Positions 15,841-24,453 of a stretch of 36,281 nt of DNA are shown one piece after another. The translations under genes were made by a program, and so were the position numbers. The stretch is from Alphaproteobacteria bacterium (lineage in GTDB: Bacteria > Pseudomonadota > Alphaproteobacteria > Rhodobacterales > Rhodobacteraceae): the NCBI GenBank assembly GCA_030433335.1, contig JAUILL010000033.1, positions 1-36,281 on the forward strand. Direction: 5' to 3'. Below the pieces are notes generated by a model that did no database searches, had not been told where the DNA came from, and worked only from the letters and a program-made list of their open reading frames with translations. The stretch's first letter is position 1. Each line of letters begins with the position of its first letter.

Positions 15841-17193
15841 TTACTTGATTTCGTCCCAGCGGGACTGGATCGCTGCGGTCACATCTTCGGCGCTGGCGCC
15901 AGTGGTGTAATCGACCATGCCGGTCCAGAACGCACCTGCGCCGATCTCGCCGGGCATCAGGTCCGAGCCGTCAAAGCGGAAGGTGGTCGCGCCCTGCAGG
16001 ATCTCGCCCATCGCGCGCTCGCTGTCGGTGTTATACAGACCGGTGTTCACGCCCGCATGCGCCGTCAAGAACCCGCCCTGCGCCATCCATGCTTCGTGCG
16101 CGATCGGCAGCTTCATGAACTCGAGGAATACGTTGGTCGCGTCCGACGGGCTGGTGATGCCGAACAAGGTGCCGGCACCCAGAACGGGGTTGCCCAGATC
16201 CTTTTCCGCATAGCTCGGAAAGTAGAAGAAGTCAGCGTCGGTGCCCACCTCGACATCTTCGGGGAAGAACGCGGGAATGAACGACGCCTGACGGTGCATG
16301 TAGCACTTGGGCGGCAAAGAGAAGAGACCGGTGGGGCTGTCGCGGAAGTCGGTCGAGGCCACAGCCTCTGCCCCGCCATCAGCGTAGCCGTCGGTGCGGG
16401 CAAACCAGCCGAATTCATTGATCGCACCGATGACGGCCGGATCGTTGAACGGAATTTCGTTGGTGACCCACTGGTCATAGACCGACGCAGGCTGGGTGCG
16501 CAGCATCAGGTCCTCGACCCAGTCGGTGGCGGGCCAACCGGTCGCCGCGCCTGAACCCAGACCGATGCACCACGGGGTGCCGCCGTCATCGACGATCTTC
16601 TGGGTCAACGCCTTGAGGTCTTCCATGCTTTCGGGGATCTCGTAGCCCATCTCTTCGAAGGCTTCGGGGACATACCAGACCAGCGACTTCAGGTCAGCGC
16701 GATAGAACAGACCGTAAAGCTGATCGTTGCCGTCCTGATCCGCATAGGTGCCCAGATCGACCCAGGACTGACCAGCGGCAAAGTTCGCGGCCACCCAGTC
16801 CGCAGTGCCTTCGGGCAGCGGAGTCAGCAGGCCGCGCTTAGCCATATCTGCCGCCAGACCGGGCTGCGGGAACACGGCGAGGTTCGGTGCAGAGCCTGCC
16901 TCGGCCGAGATCACGATGTCCTGCTCGAAGCTGTCAGAGCCCGAGTATTCCACGGTCGCGCCGGTCGCGGCTTCGAAGTAATCGAAGACCTTCTCCACGC
17001 GCTCTTTTTCGTTGCCGGTCCACGGGCCGGTGATCGTAACGGTCTGTCCCGCCAGATCATTCGCATCGGCAAAGGCCTGATAGCTGTCCCAGTGAAAATC
17101 ACCCTCGCCGGGTGCGAACATCAGGTCCTGCGCGTACGCATTTCCTGCAACCATCGCAGAGGCAGCAACGCCCGCGAAAAGTACCTTCTTCAT
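15841..17193 (-). CDS. aglE: Alpha-glucoside ABC transporter substrate-binding protein AglE
   Basis: This 450-residue periplasmic solute-binding protein (CUT1, MalE-like) has a Sec signal peptide, MKKVLFAGVAASAMVAGNAYA, cleaved before QDLMF. Family features include QTVTITGPWTGNEKERVEKV near the N-terminus, IVISAEAGSAPNLAVFPQPG, and the ligand-closing region LFSLPPKCYMHRQASF. The ATG at 17193 follows GGGAGGAAAAC and begins the signal peptide; the open frame upstream to 17310 would include the operator and promoter. It is the first gene of aglEFGAK. A TTGACA promoter and an 18-bp palindromic operator lie just upstream, so it should be repressed by the divergent LacI-type regulator. Confidence 0.94.
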   Translation of the reverse strand: MKKVLFAGVAASAMVAGNAYAQDLMFAPGEGDFHWDSYQAFADANDLAGQTVTITGPWTGNEKERVEKVFDYFEAATGATVEYSGSDSFEQDIVISAEAGSAPNLAVFPQPGLAADMAKRGLLTPLPEGTADWVAANFAAGQSWVDLGTYADQDGNDQLYGLFYRADLKSLVWYVPEAFEEMGYEIPESMEDLKALTQKIVDDGGTPWCIGLGSGAATGWPATDWVEDLMLRTQPASVYDQWVTNEIPFNDPAVIGAINEFGWFARTDGYADGGAEAVASTDFRDSPTGLFSLPPKCYMHRQASFIPAFFPEDVEVGTDADFFYFPSYAEKDLGNPVLGAGTLFGITSPSDATNVFLEFMKLPIAHEAWMAQGGFLTAHAGVNTGLYNTDSERAMGEILQGATTFRFDGSDLMPGEIGAGAFWTGMVDYTTGASAEDVTAAIQSRWDEIK

Positions 17194-17241
17194 GTTTTCC
17201 TCCCAAGGTCCACGGCGCAAATTCGAATCTTCTCCAAACAG

Positions 17242-17259
17242 ATTCAAAGCGCTTTGAAT
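17242..17259. promoter_or_regulatory. LacI-family operator O1 at the aglE promoter
   Basis: ATTCAAAGCGCTTTGAAT is a perfect 18-bp palindrome with the central CG step typical of LacI-family sites. It starts 6 bases downstream of the aglE -10 box, around the expected transcription start, where bound repressor would block RNA polymerase. A near copy sits at 17422-17439. Confidence 0.88.
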
Positions 17260-17265
17260 GGCGCG

Positions 17266-17294
17266 ACGGTACTTCAACTCGTTATTTCTGTCAA
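17266..17294 (-). promoter_or_regulatory. Promoter of the aglEFGAK operon
   Basis: On the minus strand the -35 box is TTGACA (17294-17289), a perfect consensus match. After a 17-base spacer the -10 box is TACCGT (17271-17266). The transcript should start near 17258, inside operator O1, giving a leader of about 65 bases before the aglE ATG. Confidence 0.75.
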
Positions 17295-17386
17295 CACCTT
17301 CAGTTCGCATGGTGACGCAGTTTTATAATATTTCAATGGTGTTTCCATCTGCACCGCAGCAATGCAGGTGCAGCACGCAATGGACT

Positions 17387-17415
17387 TTGACCAATCCCGC
17401 AAAGCCCCGTATTGT
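17387..17415 (+). promoter_or_regulatory. Promoter of the LacI-family regulator gene and downstream glycosidase genes
   Basis: The -35 box TTGACC (17387-17392) and the -10 box TATTGT (17410-17415) are separated by 17 bases. The start of transcription should fall near 17422, within operator O2 and about 30 bases before the regulator ATG. An in-frame ATG at 17362 lies upstream of this promoter and is therefore not used. Confidence 0.72.
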
Positions 17416-17421
17416 CCGCCT

Positions 17422-17439
17422 ATTCAAATCGCTTTGGCT
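17422..17439. promoter_or_regulatory. LacI-family operator O2 at the regulator promoter
   Basis: ATTCAAATCGCTTTGGCT matches operator O1 at 15 of 18 positions. It begins 6 bases after the -10 box of the plus-strand promoter, the same geometry as O1 on the other side. This supports autoregulation of the LacI-type gene by the protein that controls aglE. Confidence 0.78.
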
Positions 17440-17451
17440 GGACCTAACGCC

Positions 17452-18480
17452 ATGAACCTAAAACAACTCTCGGAGATTCTGGGCCTGTCCCAAACCACCG
17501 TCAGCCGCGCGCTGAACGGCTATCCCGAGGTTGCAGAACGCACGCGCTTGCGGGTTCAGCACGCCGCGCAAAAGCACAATTACCAACCCAACATCGGCGC
17601 GCAGCGTCTGGCGCGCGGCCGGTCGATGACCATCGGGCATGTCATCCCTCTGTCAACGCAGCATGAAATGGTGAACCCTGTCTTCGCCGATTTCATCGCC
17701 GGTGCGGGCGAACGCTATTCGGCTTGCGGGTATGACATGAAGCTGACCATCGTGGACGACCAGAACGAAGAGGACATCTACCGCGATCTGAAAAGCCGCG
17801 GCAGCGTGGATGGCATCATCGTGCACGGCCCCTTGATGAACGACCCGCGCATTCCGCTGCTTCAGGAACTGGACCTGCCCTTTGTGGTCCATGGCCGCGC
17901 CAGCGATATCGACACGCCCTATTGCTGGGTGGATGTGAACAACGCCAGCGCCTTTCAACGGGCCGGCGAGTTTCTTCTTTCTCTGGGACACCGCCGGATC
18001 GGGTTGATCAACGGTCTGGAGCATATGGATTTTGCCCACCGTCGCCGCGCCGGTCTGGTTGCGGCTCTAGAGGCGGCAGGGGTCACGCCGAACCCCGACT
18101 ACCTGCATGCGGGCGAGATGACCGAGATCAACGGCCACGACGCGATGAAGACCATGCTGGCCCTCGATACGCCCCCCACGGCGGTCGTCGTTGCCAGTTT
18201 CATCGCCGCCCTCGGCGTGCGCCGCGCCTTGGACGAGGCGGGTCTGAGGATGGCCCGTGACGTCTCTGTGATTACCTTTGACGACGACCTGTCCTACCTG
18301 CGCAACGGGGACCGCATTCCGATCTTTACCGCGACGCGCTCGTCCGTGCGTCAGGCGGGACGGCTCTCGGCAGATCTGCTGATTTCCCACATTGAAAACC
18401 CGACGGCTGCGCCGGAGCACAAACTGCTCGAAGCCGATTTGATTATTGGAAATTCCACAGGGCCCGTCCCTCAGGAGTAG
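17452..18480 (+). CDS. aglR: LacI-family transcriptional regulator of the alpha-glucoside genes (AglR-like)
   Basis: This 342-residue repressor has the LacI layout: an N-terminal helix-turn-helix at residues 2-24 (LKQLSEILGLSQTTVSRALNG), a hinge at about 45-58, and a periplasmic-binding-protein-like sugar-sensing domain to the end (IDGIIVHGPLM, RRIGLINGLEHMDFAHRR, SVITFDDDLSYL). The start at 17452 places the DNA-binding domain at the N-terminus and leaves the promoter and operator outside the gene. It is divergent from aglE and is followed within 6 bases by a GH1 gene. It probably represses both arms until a sugar binds. The gene symbol follows the rhizobial agl cluster; the ligand is not known. 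Confidence 0.9.
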   Translation: MNLKQLSEILGLSQTTVSRALNGYPEVAERTRLRVQHAAQKHNYQPNIGAQRLARGRSMTIGHVIPLSTQHEMVNPVFADFIAGAGERYSACGYDMKLTIVDDQNEEDIYRDLKSRGSVDGIIVHGPLMNDPRIPLLQELDLPFVVHGRASDIDTPYCWVDVNNASAFQRAGEFLLSLGHRRIGLINGLEHMDFAHRRRAGLVAALEAAGVTPNPDYLHAGEMTEINGHDAMKTMLALDTPPTAVVVASFIAALGVRRALDEAGLRMARDVSVITFDDDLSYLRNGDRIPIFTATRSSVRQAGRLSADLLISHIENPTAAPEHKLLEADLIIGNSTGPVPQE

Positions 18481-18486
18481 GTGTTT

Positions 18487-19812
18487 ATGAAATTCAAACG
18501 CAGCGATTTTCCCCGCGACTTCATGTTTGGCGCGGCGACCTCGAGCTACCAAATCGAAGGCCACAGCTTTGGCGGCGCAGGACCGACCCATTGGGACAGC
18601 TTTGCCGCGACGCCTGGCAATGTGGTGCGGGCCGAACACGGCGCGATTGCCTGCGATCACTATCACCGGTTCGAAGAGGATCTGGACCTGATGAAGGCGG
18701 CGGGCTTTGACGCCTACCGGTTCTCGACCTCATGGGCGCGGGTGATGCCCGAAGGTCGCGGCACCCCAAACTCCGAGGGGCTGGATTTCTATGACCGCCT
18801 GACCGATGCGATGCTAGAGCGCGGCCTGAAACCCTGCGCGACCCTGTATCACTGGGAACTGCCCTCGGCGCTGGCGGATATGGGCGGCTGGCGGAATGCG
18901 GACATCGCCAAGTGGTTCGGTGACTTCACCGAGGTGATCATGGGCCGCATCGGGGATCGCATGCACTCTGTCGCACCGATCAACGAGCCGTGGTGCGTAG
19001 GCTGGCTCAGCCATTTCATCGGCGCCCACGCCCCCGGCTTGCGCGACATCCGCGCCACCGCCCGCGCCATGCACCACGTGCTGACCGCCCACGGCACCGC
19101 CATTCAGGTGATGCGTGGCTTGGGGATGGGGAACTTGGGCGGCGTTTTCAACATGGAATGGCCGATCCCCCAGTCCGGCTCCGAAGAGGATTACCGCGCG
19201 GCCCAAGTCTATGACGGCATCTACAACCGCTTCTTCGTCGAGGGAATTTTCAACCGCCGCTACCCTGAAACTGTGCTCGAAGGGCTGGAGCCTCACCTGC
19301 CCCACGGCTGGCAAGATGACTTTGACCTGATCGCACAGCCGATCGATTGGGTCGGACTGAACTATTACACTTGCAAGCGGATCGCTGCTGCGCCGGACAC
19401 CCCTTGGCCCCATCTGTCGGAACACGTGGGCGGTCTGACCCGCACCCAAATGGGGTGGGAGATATATCCCCAAGGTCTGGGGGATTTCGTGCGACGGATG
19501 CACCGCGAATACACCGGAGATCTGCCGATCTACATTACCGAAAACGGCATGGCGAACAACGACCACGTGGTTGGCGGAGAGGTCAACGACACCAACCGCA
19601 TCGCCTATCTGGATGATCACCTGACATCGGTCCGCGAAGCCATCGAAGACGGCGCCCCAGTGCGCGGGTACTTCTGCTGGTCGCTTCTCGACAATTACGA
19701 GTGGTCTTTGGGCTATGAAAAGCGGTTCGGTTTGGTGCATGTGGATTTTGAAAGCTTGAAGCGCACACCCAAAGCATCTTATGAGGCCCTCAGGTTAGCG
19801 CTATCAAAGTAA
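18487..19812 (+). CDS. Beta-glucosidase (glycoside hydrolase family 1)
   Basis: This 441-residue GH1 enzyme hydrolyses beta-linked glucosides with retention. The N-terminus FPRDFMFGAATSSYQIEG is the GH1 N-terminal signature. The acid/base is Glu167 in the NEPW motif and the nucleophile is Glu352 in ITENGMA. SWARVMPEG and GYFCWSLLDNYEWSLGY are further conserved parts. It has no signal peptide, so it acts in the cytoplasm. The ATG at 18487 has AGGAG nine bases upstream; a GTG at 18481 is too close to that site. It is co-transcribed with the LacI regulator and glk. Its beta specificity next to an alpha-glucoside transporter suggests the regulon handles both glucoside types or that uptake is broad. 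Confidence 0.94.
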   Translation: MKFKRSDFPRDFMFGAATSSYQIEGHSFGGAGPTHWDSFAATPGNVVRAEHGAIACDHYHRFEEDLDLMKAAGFDAYRFSTSWARVMPEGRGTPNSEGLDFYDRLTDAMLERGLKPCATLYHWELPSALADMGGWRNADIAKWFGDFTEVIMGRIGDRMHSVAPINEPWCVGWLSHFIGAHAPGLRDIRATARAMHHVLTAHGTAIQVMRGLGMGNLGGVFNMEWPIPQSGSEEDYRAAQVYDGIYNRFFVEGIFNRRYPETVLEGLEPHLPHGWQDDFDLIAQPIDWVGLNYYTCKRIAAAPDTPWPHLSEHVGGLTRTQMGWEIYPQGLGDFVRRMHREYTGDLPIYITENGMANNDHVVGGEVNDTNRIAYLDDHLTSVREAIEDGAPVRGYFCWSLLDNYEWSLGYEKRFGLVHVDFESLKRTPKASYEALRLALSK

Positions 19813-19831
19813 GCATCCCGAGGACGTCAGA

Positions 19832-20809
19832 ATGGACCAGACCGCCCCCCTGAGCATCGTCGCCGATATCGGCGGCACGAACACCCGCATCGCGCTGGCG
19901 CGGGGGACAGAGATCCTGCACGACACCATCACCCGCTACAAAAACGCAGGCGAGCCAAACTTCCCGCCCCTACTGGAGCGGTTCTTGGACGAGCACCCCG
20001 ATGCGAAACCCGAAGCTTGCTGCGTGGCTGCCGCTGGCCCCGTGCGCGATGGTCGGGTCGAGATGACCAACCTGTCATGGGTGTTCGACAAGGACGATCT
20101 GGCGGCAGCAACGGGCGCATCGGTTATTGCAACCCTGAACGACATGCAGGCGCAGGGTCACGCCCTGCCCTACCTGAAGCCCGAAGCACTGACCAACCTG
20201 CGCAAAGGCCACGAGGCCAGCCCGCAAGCGGCCATGCTGATCGTGGGCATCGGCACTGGCATGAACATCGCGCCGGTCTATCACAGCGCGGCTGGCACTC
20301 TGGTTCCGCCCGCCGAAGCTGGCCACCCTTTGTTGGCTGTGCGCAACGACGACAACCTGCGTCTGTGCCAATACATCGAAAAGCACCACGGCTTCCCTTC
20401 GGTCGAAGAGGTGATGTCGGGCCGCGGCGTGGCACGCATCTATGAATGGCTGTCCTCCGAGGCAGGCGAGAAGCAGGTTCTAGAGCCCGCCGATATCATG
20501 AAGCGCGTCGAGGATGGCAGCGATCCGCTCGCGACCGAAACCGCCCGTCACTTTGTCCAGATCATGGGGAGTGTCTGCGGGAATTTGGCGCTGACTTTGC
20601 TGCCTTTTGGCGGGATCTACCTGATCGGTGGCGTGTCGCGGGCCTTTGCCCCGCTTATGGACAAGATGGGATTCGAGGAAAGCTTCCGTGATCTGGGACG
20701 GTTTGGCGATTTCGTTGACCAGTTTGGCATCTGGCTGGTCGAGGATGATTTTGCAGCTCTGACGGGCTGTGCCTCGCATTTGCAGGACTTGTTGCAGCGG
20801 CCGCACTGA
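19832..20809 (+). CDS. glk: Glucokinase
   Basis: This 325-residue ATP:glucose 6-phosphotransferase is of the E. coli Glk type, not ROK. The phosphate-1 motif is DIGGTNTRIALA (residues 12-23). The sugar-binding Asn-Asp occurs in TLNDMQAQGHALPYL, and PPAEAGHPLLAVRNDD corresponds to the conserved EGGH-like segment. GVARIYEWL and GGIYLIGGVSRAF are also typical. The GIGTGMNIAP stretch departs slightly from the usual GPGTGLG. GAGGA lies about 10 bases before the ATG, and the gene is 19 bases after the GH1 stop. It phosphorylates glucose released by AglA and the beta-glucosidase, feeding central metabolism. Confidence 0.92.
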   Translation: MDQTAPLSIVADIGGTNTRIALARGTEILHDTITRYKNAGEPNFPPLLERFLDEHPDAKPEACCVAAAGPVRDGRVEMTNLSWVFDKDDLAAATGASVIATLNDMQAQGHALPYLKPEALTNLRKGHEASPQAAMLIVGIGTGMNIAPVYHSAAGTLVPPAEAGHPLLAVRNDDNLRLCQYIEKHHGFPSVEEVMSGRGVARIYEWLSSEAGEKQVLEPADIMKRVEDGSDPLATETARHFVQIMGSVCGNLALTLLPFGGIYLIGGVSRAFAPLMDKMGFEESFRDLGRFGDFVDQFGIWLVEDDFAALTGCASHLQDLLQRPH

Positions 20810-20848
20810 TGCGGTTGGGCCTGGGCTCTCGGGCGATGGTCGAGCCGT

Positions 20849-20901
20849 GAGTATTTAGGCAAAGCAGAAAGACAGGGCGCGGCGATGGCTGCGCCTGTTT
20901 G
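20849..20901 (+). terminator. Terminator of the aglR-bgl-glk operon, preceded by a GAGTATTT element
   Basis: ACAGGGCGC (20872-20880) pairs with GCGCCTGT (20891-20898), with one bulged G, followed by a short T run. Directly before it, 20849-20871 carries a 23-base element (GAGTATTTAGGCAAAGC, then AGAAAG) that recurs with small changes at 24395-24417, also before a hairpin. Confidence 0.7.
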
Positions 20902-20991
20902 ATTTTGTGATCTATGGGGGATCGGGAATAGGCTTGGCAGCGGTCTGGGGCTGGCGTATGCCAAAGAGCCAAGCAGTCAAGACGGATCAAG

Positions 20992-23322
20992 ATGGACCTC
21001 AAAGCCAAGATTCCCGCCCGTATCGCCAAGGAAATCAACGCCAGCACATCGCAGGTCGCCGCTGCGATCGAGCTGCTGGACGGAGGCGCCACGGTGCCCT
21101 TTGTCGCCCGATACCGCAAAGAGGCGACAGGCGGGCTGGATGATACCCAGCTGCGTGATCTGTCCGAGCGCATGGTGTATCTGCGAGAGTTGGAAGCGCG
21201 GCGCGAGACGGTGCTGAAGAGCATTCAGGATCAGGGTAAGCTGACCGATGACCTGACCCGCCGCATCCTTCAGGCTGACACGAAAGCTGCGCTCGAAGAC
21301 ATCTACCTGCCCTACAAGCCCAAGCGCCGCACCCGTGCGATGATCGCGCGAGAGAACGGGCTGGAGCCCTTGGCCCGCGCTATTCAAAAGAACCGCGCTA
21401 TCGAGCCATCGAAGGTGGCGGAGGGCTATCTGAACGCCGAGGTGGCCGATGTGAGGGCTGCACTGAACGGCGCGCGGGATATCCTGACCGAAGAACTGGC
21501 CGAGCGCGCCGAAATTCTGGGCCGCTTGCGCGAGTTGATGGCCGGCAAGGCGCATTTGGTGTCCCGAATGGTCGACGGCAAAGAGAAAGAAGGCGCAAAG
21601 TTTTCGGACTATTTCGCCCATTCCGAGCCCTATCGCGGGGTTCCCTCGCACCGTGCGCTCGCGATGATGCGTGGTGTGAATGAAGGCGTATTGACCACTG
21701 ATCTGGAGCTGCCCGATGAGGCGGATGCCGAAGCGCCGCTGCGCGTTTTGCGCGCTGCGCTCGAGATTGGCGGGCAGCAGCCCGGGGACAAGTTCCTGTC
21801 CGATGTGGCCGGCTGGTGCTGGCGCGTGAAGCTGAAGCTGTCGATCACCATCGACCTGATGACTGATCTGCGCAAACGCGCCGAAGAAGAGGCGATCAAC
21901 GTCTTTGCGCGGAACCTGAAGGACCTGCTTTTGGCTGCGCCTGCAGGGCACAAGACCACCATCGGTTTGGACCCGGGTATCCGGACAGGCGTGAAGCTGG
22001 CGGTCGTGGATGCCACGGGCAAGGTGCTGGAGACGGCAACGCTCTACCCTTTCCAACCCAAAAACGATCTGCGCGGGGCGCAGGCGACTTTGGGCGCCTT
22101 AATCCGCAAGCATGGCGCGACCCTGATCGCCATCGGCAACGGCACCGCCAGCCGCGAGACCGAGAAGATGGTCGCCGATCTGCTAAAGGACATGCCCGCG
22201 CCGAAACCGACGAAGGTCATCGTTTCCGAAGCGGGTGCATCGGTCTATTCGGCCAGCGCTTTGGCCGCACGGGAATTCCCCGATCTGGACGTGTCCTTGC
22301 GCGGGGCTGTATCGATTGCCCGCCGCTTGCAAGACCCCCTCGCGGAACTGGTGAAGATTGAGCCAAAGTCCATCGGCGTCGGCCAGTACCAGCACGACGT
22401 GGACCAACATCGTTTGGCCCGTGCGCTAGATGGCGTGGTCGAGGATGCCGTGAACGCCGTTGGAGTGGACCTGAACACCGCCTCTGCGCCGCTTTTGGCG
22501 CGTGTGTCCGGCCTTGGGCCCGGTCTGGCCGAAGCAATCGTAGCGCACCGCGATGCCAATGGCGCGTTCAACAGCCGCAAAGGGCTGAAAGCCGTGCCGC
22601 GACTGGGAGAGCGGACGTTCGAGCAATGCGCAGGCTTCCTGCGGATTTCTGGGGGTGATGAGCCTCTGGATGCGTCCTCGGTGCACCCCGAGGCCTATGC
22701 CGTGGCGCGCAAGATCGTCAAAGCTTGCGGGCGTGACCTGCGCGAGTTGATGAAGGACCCTGCCCCTCTGCGTAGCCTACGTCCCCAGCAGTTCGTGACA
22801 GACAGCTTTGGTCTGCCGACCGTGCAGGATATCTTTGGCGAATTGGAAAAGCCGGGCCGCGACCCGCGTCCTGACTTCAAGACCGCGACTTTTGCCGAGG
22901 GGATCGACTCGATCAAGGACCTGAAACCGGGCATGCAGCTTGAGGGCACTGTGACCAACGTGGCGGCCTTTGGTGCGTTCGTCGATATCGGCGTGCATCA
23001 GGACGGCTTGGTTCACGTGAGCCAGCTGTCGGGCAAGTTCGTCAAAGACCCTCACGAGGTTGTCAAAGCGGGTGATGTGGTGCGCGTACGGGTGACCGAA
23101 GTGGATGTTCCGCGCAACCGCATCGGCCTGTCGATGAAGAGCCCCGATGCTCAAAGCCGACCCGAACGCGGCGGGCGAAATGAGCGGAACGATGGGCCGC
23201 CCCGCGGTGGCAAGGGGCCCAAAGGCGGCCCGCGTGGTGGTGGTGGCAAGCCGCGAAACACGCCTCAGGACTCTGGTGGCGCGATGGCCTCGGCATTGGC
23301 TGCGGCGTTCAAGCGCTTGTAA
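20992..23322 (+). CDS. tex: Tex family S1 RNA-binding transcription accessory protein
   Basis: This 776-residue protein matches Tex throughout. The N-terminal helical domain begins [17 protein letters not shown], followed by [19 protein letters not shown] YqgF-like RNase H fold is seen around [19 protein letters not shown] (about 322-340). A helix-hairpin-helix pair follows ([23 protein letters not shown]). An S1 domain lies at about 645-715 ([21 protein letters not shown]). The last about 60 residues are Arg/Gly/Pro-rich ([16 protein letters not shown]). Tex proteins bind nucleic acid and transcription elongation complexes in the cytoplasm. The ATG at 20992 agrees with the family start but has only a weak Shine-Dalgarno. 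A possible promoter, TTGGCA-17-TATGCC, lies at 20934-20962. Confidence 0.94.
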   Translation: MDLKAKIPARIAKEINASTSQVAAAIELLDGGATVPFVARYRKEATGGLDDTQLRDLSERMVYLRELEARRETVLKSIQDQGKLTDDLTRRILQADTKAALEDIYLPYKPKRRTRAMIARENGLEPLARAIQKNRAIEPSKVAEGYLNAEVADVRAALNGARDILTEELAERAEILGRLRELMAGKAHLVSRMVDGKEKEGAKFSDYFAHSEPYRGVPSHRALAMMRGVNEGVLTTDLELPDEADAEAPLRVLRAALEIGGQQPGDKFLSDVAGWCWRVKLKLSITIDLMTDLRKRAEEEAINVFARNLKDLLLAAPAGHKTTIGLDPGIRTGVKLAVVDATGKVLETATLYPFQPKNDLRGAQATLGALIRKHGATLIAIGNGTASRETEKMVADLLKDMPAPKPTKVIVSEAGASVYSASALAAREFPDLDVSLRGAVSIARRLQDPLAELVKIEPKSIGVGQYQHDVDQHRLARALDGVVEDAVNAVGVDLNTASAPLLARVSGLGPGLAEAIVAHRDANGAFNSRKGLKAVPRLGERTFEQCAGFLRISGGDEPLDASSVHPEAYAVARKIVKACGRDLRELMKDPAPLRSLRPQQFVTDSFGLPTVQDIFGELEKPGRDPRPDFKTATFAEGIDSIKDLKPGMQLEGTVTNVAAFGAFVDIGVHQDGLVHVSQLSGKFVKDPHEVVKAGDVVRVRVTEVDVPRNRIGLSMKSPDAQSRPERGGRNERNDGPPRGGKGPKGGPRGGGGKPRNTPQDSGGAMASALAAAFKRL

Positions 23323-23346
23323 AAGCGTCATAAATTGCGATTAGGG

Positions 23347-23375
23347 AAAGGGCGCGGGCAACTGCGCCCTTTGGC
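23347..23375 (+). terminator. Probable terminator after tex
   Basis: AAAGGGCGC (23347-23355) pairs perfectly with GCGCCCTTT (23364-23372) around an 8-base loop. The T run after the stem is short and broken by GG, so termination may be partial. Confidence 0.68.
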
Positions 23376-23523
23376 TTTGGCGCGATCTGATGGACATCAC
23401 GACTGATGCGAATGGCAACGGTCAGGATCAGACCACTTGGTCAAAGGACAAAGCTCGTGCATGCTGATGGCACGGGCGCCCGAATTTGCGCCGCACTCGA
23501 ATTTTAAGACAGGACGACCCCAA

Positions 23524-24363
23524 GTGACTTTGACGACCACCCAGATCGAGCAGCTGATCGCTGCCACGCGTGACACTGCCAAAACCGAAATTCTGCCGTG
23601 GTACCGCCGCTTGGATGACAGCGAGATCGACACCAAAGCACACGCACAGGATCTGGTCACCAAGGCCGACAGGGCGAGCGAACGGGCGCTGACCGCGGTG
23701 GCCGCAGATATCTTGCCCGGGGCCGTCGTCGTGGGAGAAGAGGCTGTCTCGGACGGGTCAGTGTCGCTGGACGTTCTGAAGGGCGCGGAGCAAGCGCTGA
23801 TCATCGATCCGATTGATGGCACTTGGAATTATGCCAACGGGATCAATACTTTCGGCGTCATTCTTGCGGTTGTTGAAAAGGGCGAGACCGTGTTCGGTTT
23901 GCTGTACGATCCGCTTGGCGATGACTGGGTGATGGCTGAGAGTGGTGGCGGTGCCGTATTCGGCAGCCCCACTGAACCGGCGCGGACGATCAAAGCGCGG
24001 GAGGCCCGCCAGATCAACGAGATGACCGGCTATTGGCCCCCTGCGATTTTCACCGCCGAGCAACGGTCGCGGATGTACGACTTTGCCAAGGTGATTGACC
24101 GCCATTCCAGCCTGCGCTGCGCCTGTCACGAGCATCGCCTCTTTGCCCAAGGCGGCGCAGACTTTCTGCTAACGGCGAACCTGAATCCGTGGGACCACGC
24201 AGCAGGTGCCCTGATTGCGCGCGAAGCGGGCGGCTATGTGCGGATGCTGGATGGGGAGGCTTATGCGCCGACATTAACCGACGGGAACCTGCTGATCGCG
24301 CCGGATGCGGACAGCTGGCGGGCGCTGGCAGACCCGTTGCGGATGGCCGTGTTCGGGGAGTGA
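23524..24363 (+). CDS. Inositol monophosphatase-family phosphatase
   Basis: This 279-residue protein is of the Mg-dependent, Li-sensitive phosphatase family (inositol monophosphatase, SuhB, CysQ, HisN relatives). The metal-binding motifs are GEE at residues 71-73, the signature DPIDGTWN at 95-102, and WDHAAGALIAREAGG late in the protein. The substrate could be inositol phosphate, histidinol phosphate or another sugar phosphate, and cannot be fixed from sequence. The preferred start is the GTG at 23524 with AGGA about eight bases upstream. In-frame ATGs at 23437, 23461 and 23467 would add an unconserved stretch of up to 29 residues. It is convergent with trmJ. Confidence 0.85.
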   Translation: MTLTTTQIEQLIAATRDTAKTEILPWYRRLDDSEIDTKAHAQDLVTKADRASERALTAVAADILPGAVVVGEEAVSDGSVSLDVLKGAEQALIIDPIDGTWNYANGINTFGVILAVVEKGETVFGLLYDPLGDDWVMAESGGGAVFGSPTEPARTIKAREARQINEMTGYWPPAIFTAEQRSRMYDFAKVIDRHSSLRCACHEHRLFAQGGADFLLTANLNPWDHAAGALIAREAGGYVRMLDGEAYAPTLTDGNLLIAPDADSWRALADPLRMAVFGE

Positions 24364-24394
24364 TCCGAGCGGCCTGTGGCGGGCGCCGTATTTT

Positions 24395-24440
24395 GAGTAT
24401 TTAAGGCAAAAAGAAAGCAGGGTTACGTGCCCTGCTTTTC
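24395..24440. terminator. Bidirectional terminator with a second GAGTATTT element
   Basis: AAAGCAGGG (24414-24422) pairs perfectly with CCCTGCTTT (24430-24438) around a 7-base loop and ends in TTTT on the plus strand. Read on the minus strand, the A-rich 5' flank gives TTTCTTTTT, so it can also stop trmJ transcription. The 5' flank (24395-24417) is a 23-base element matching the one at 20849-20871. Confidence 0.85.
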
Positions 24441-24453
24441 GGTTTGTGCGGTG

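Noticed and set aside
14686..16554. 622-codon plus-strand frame opposite aglF and aglE
   Set aside because: It is His/Arg/Gln-rich, has no domain, and crosses two well-supported genes and the hairpins between them.
17362..17451. N-terminal extension of the LacI-type regulator
   Set aside because: The ATG at 17362 is upstream of the likely promoter and operator, and LacI proteins begin with the helix-turn-helix.
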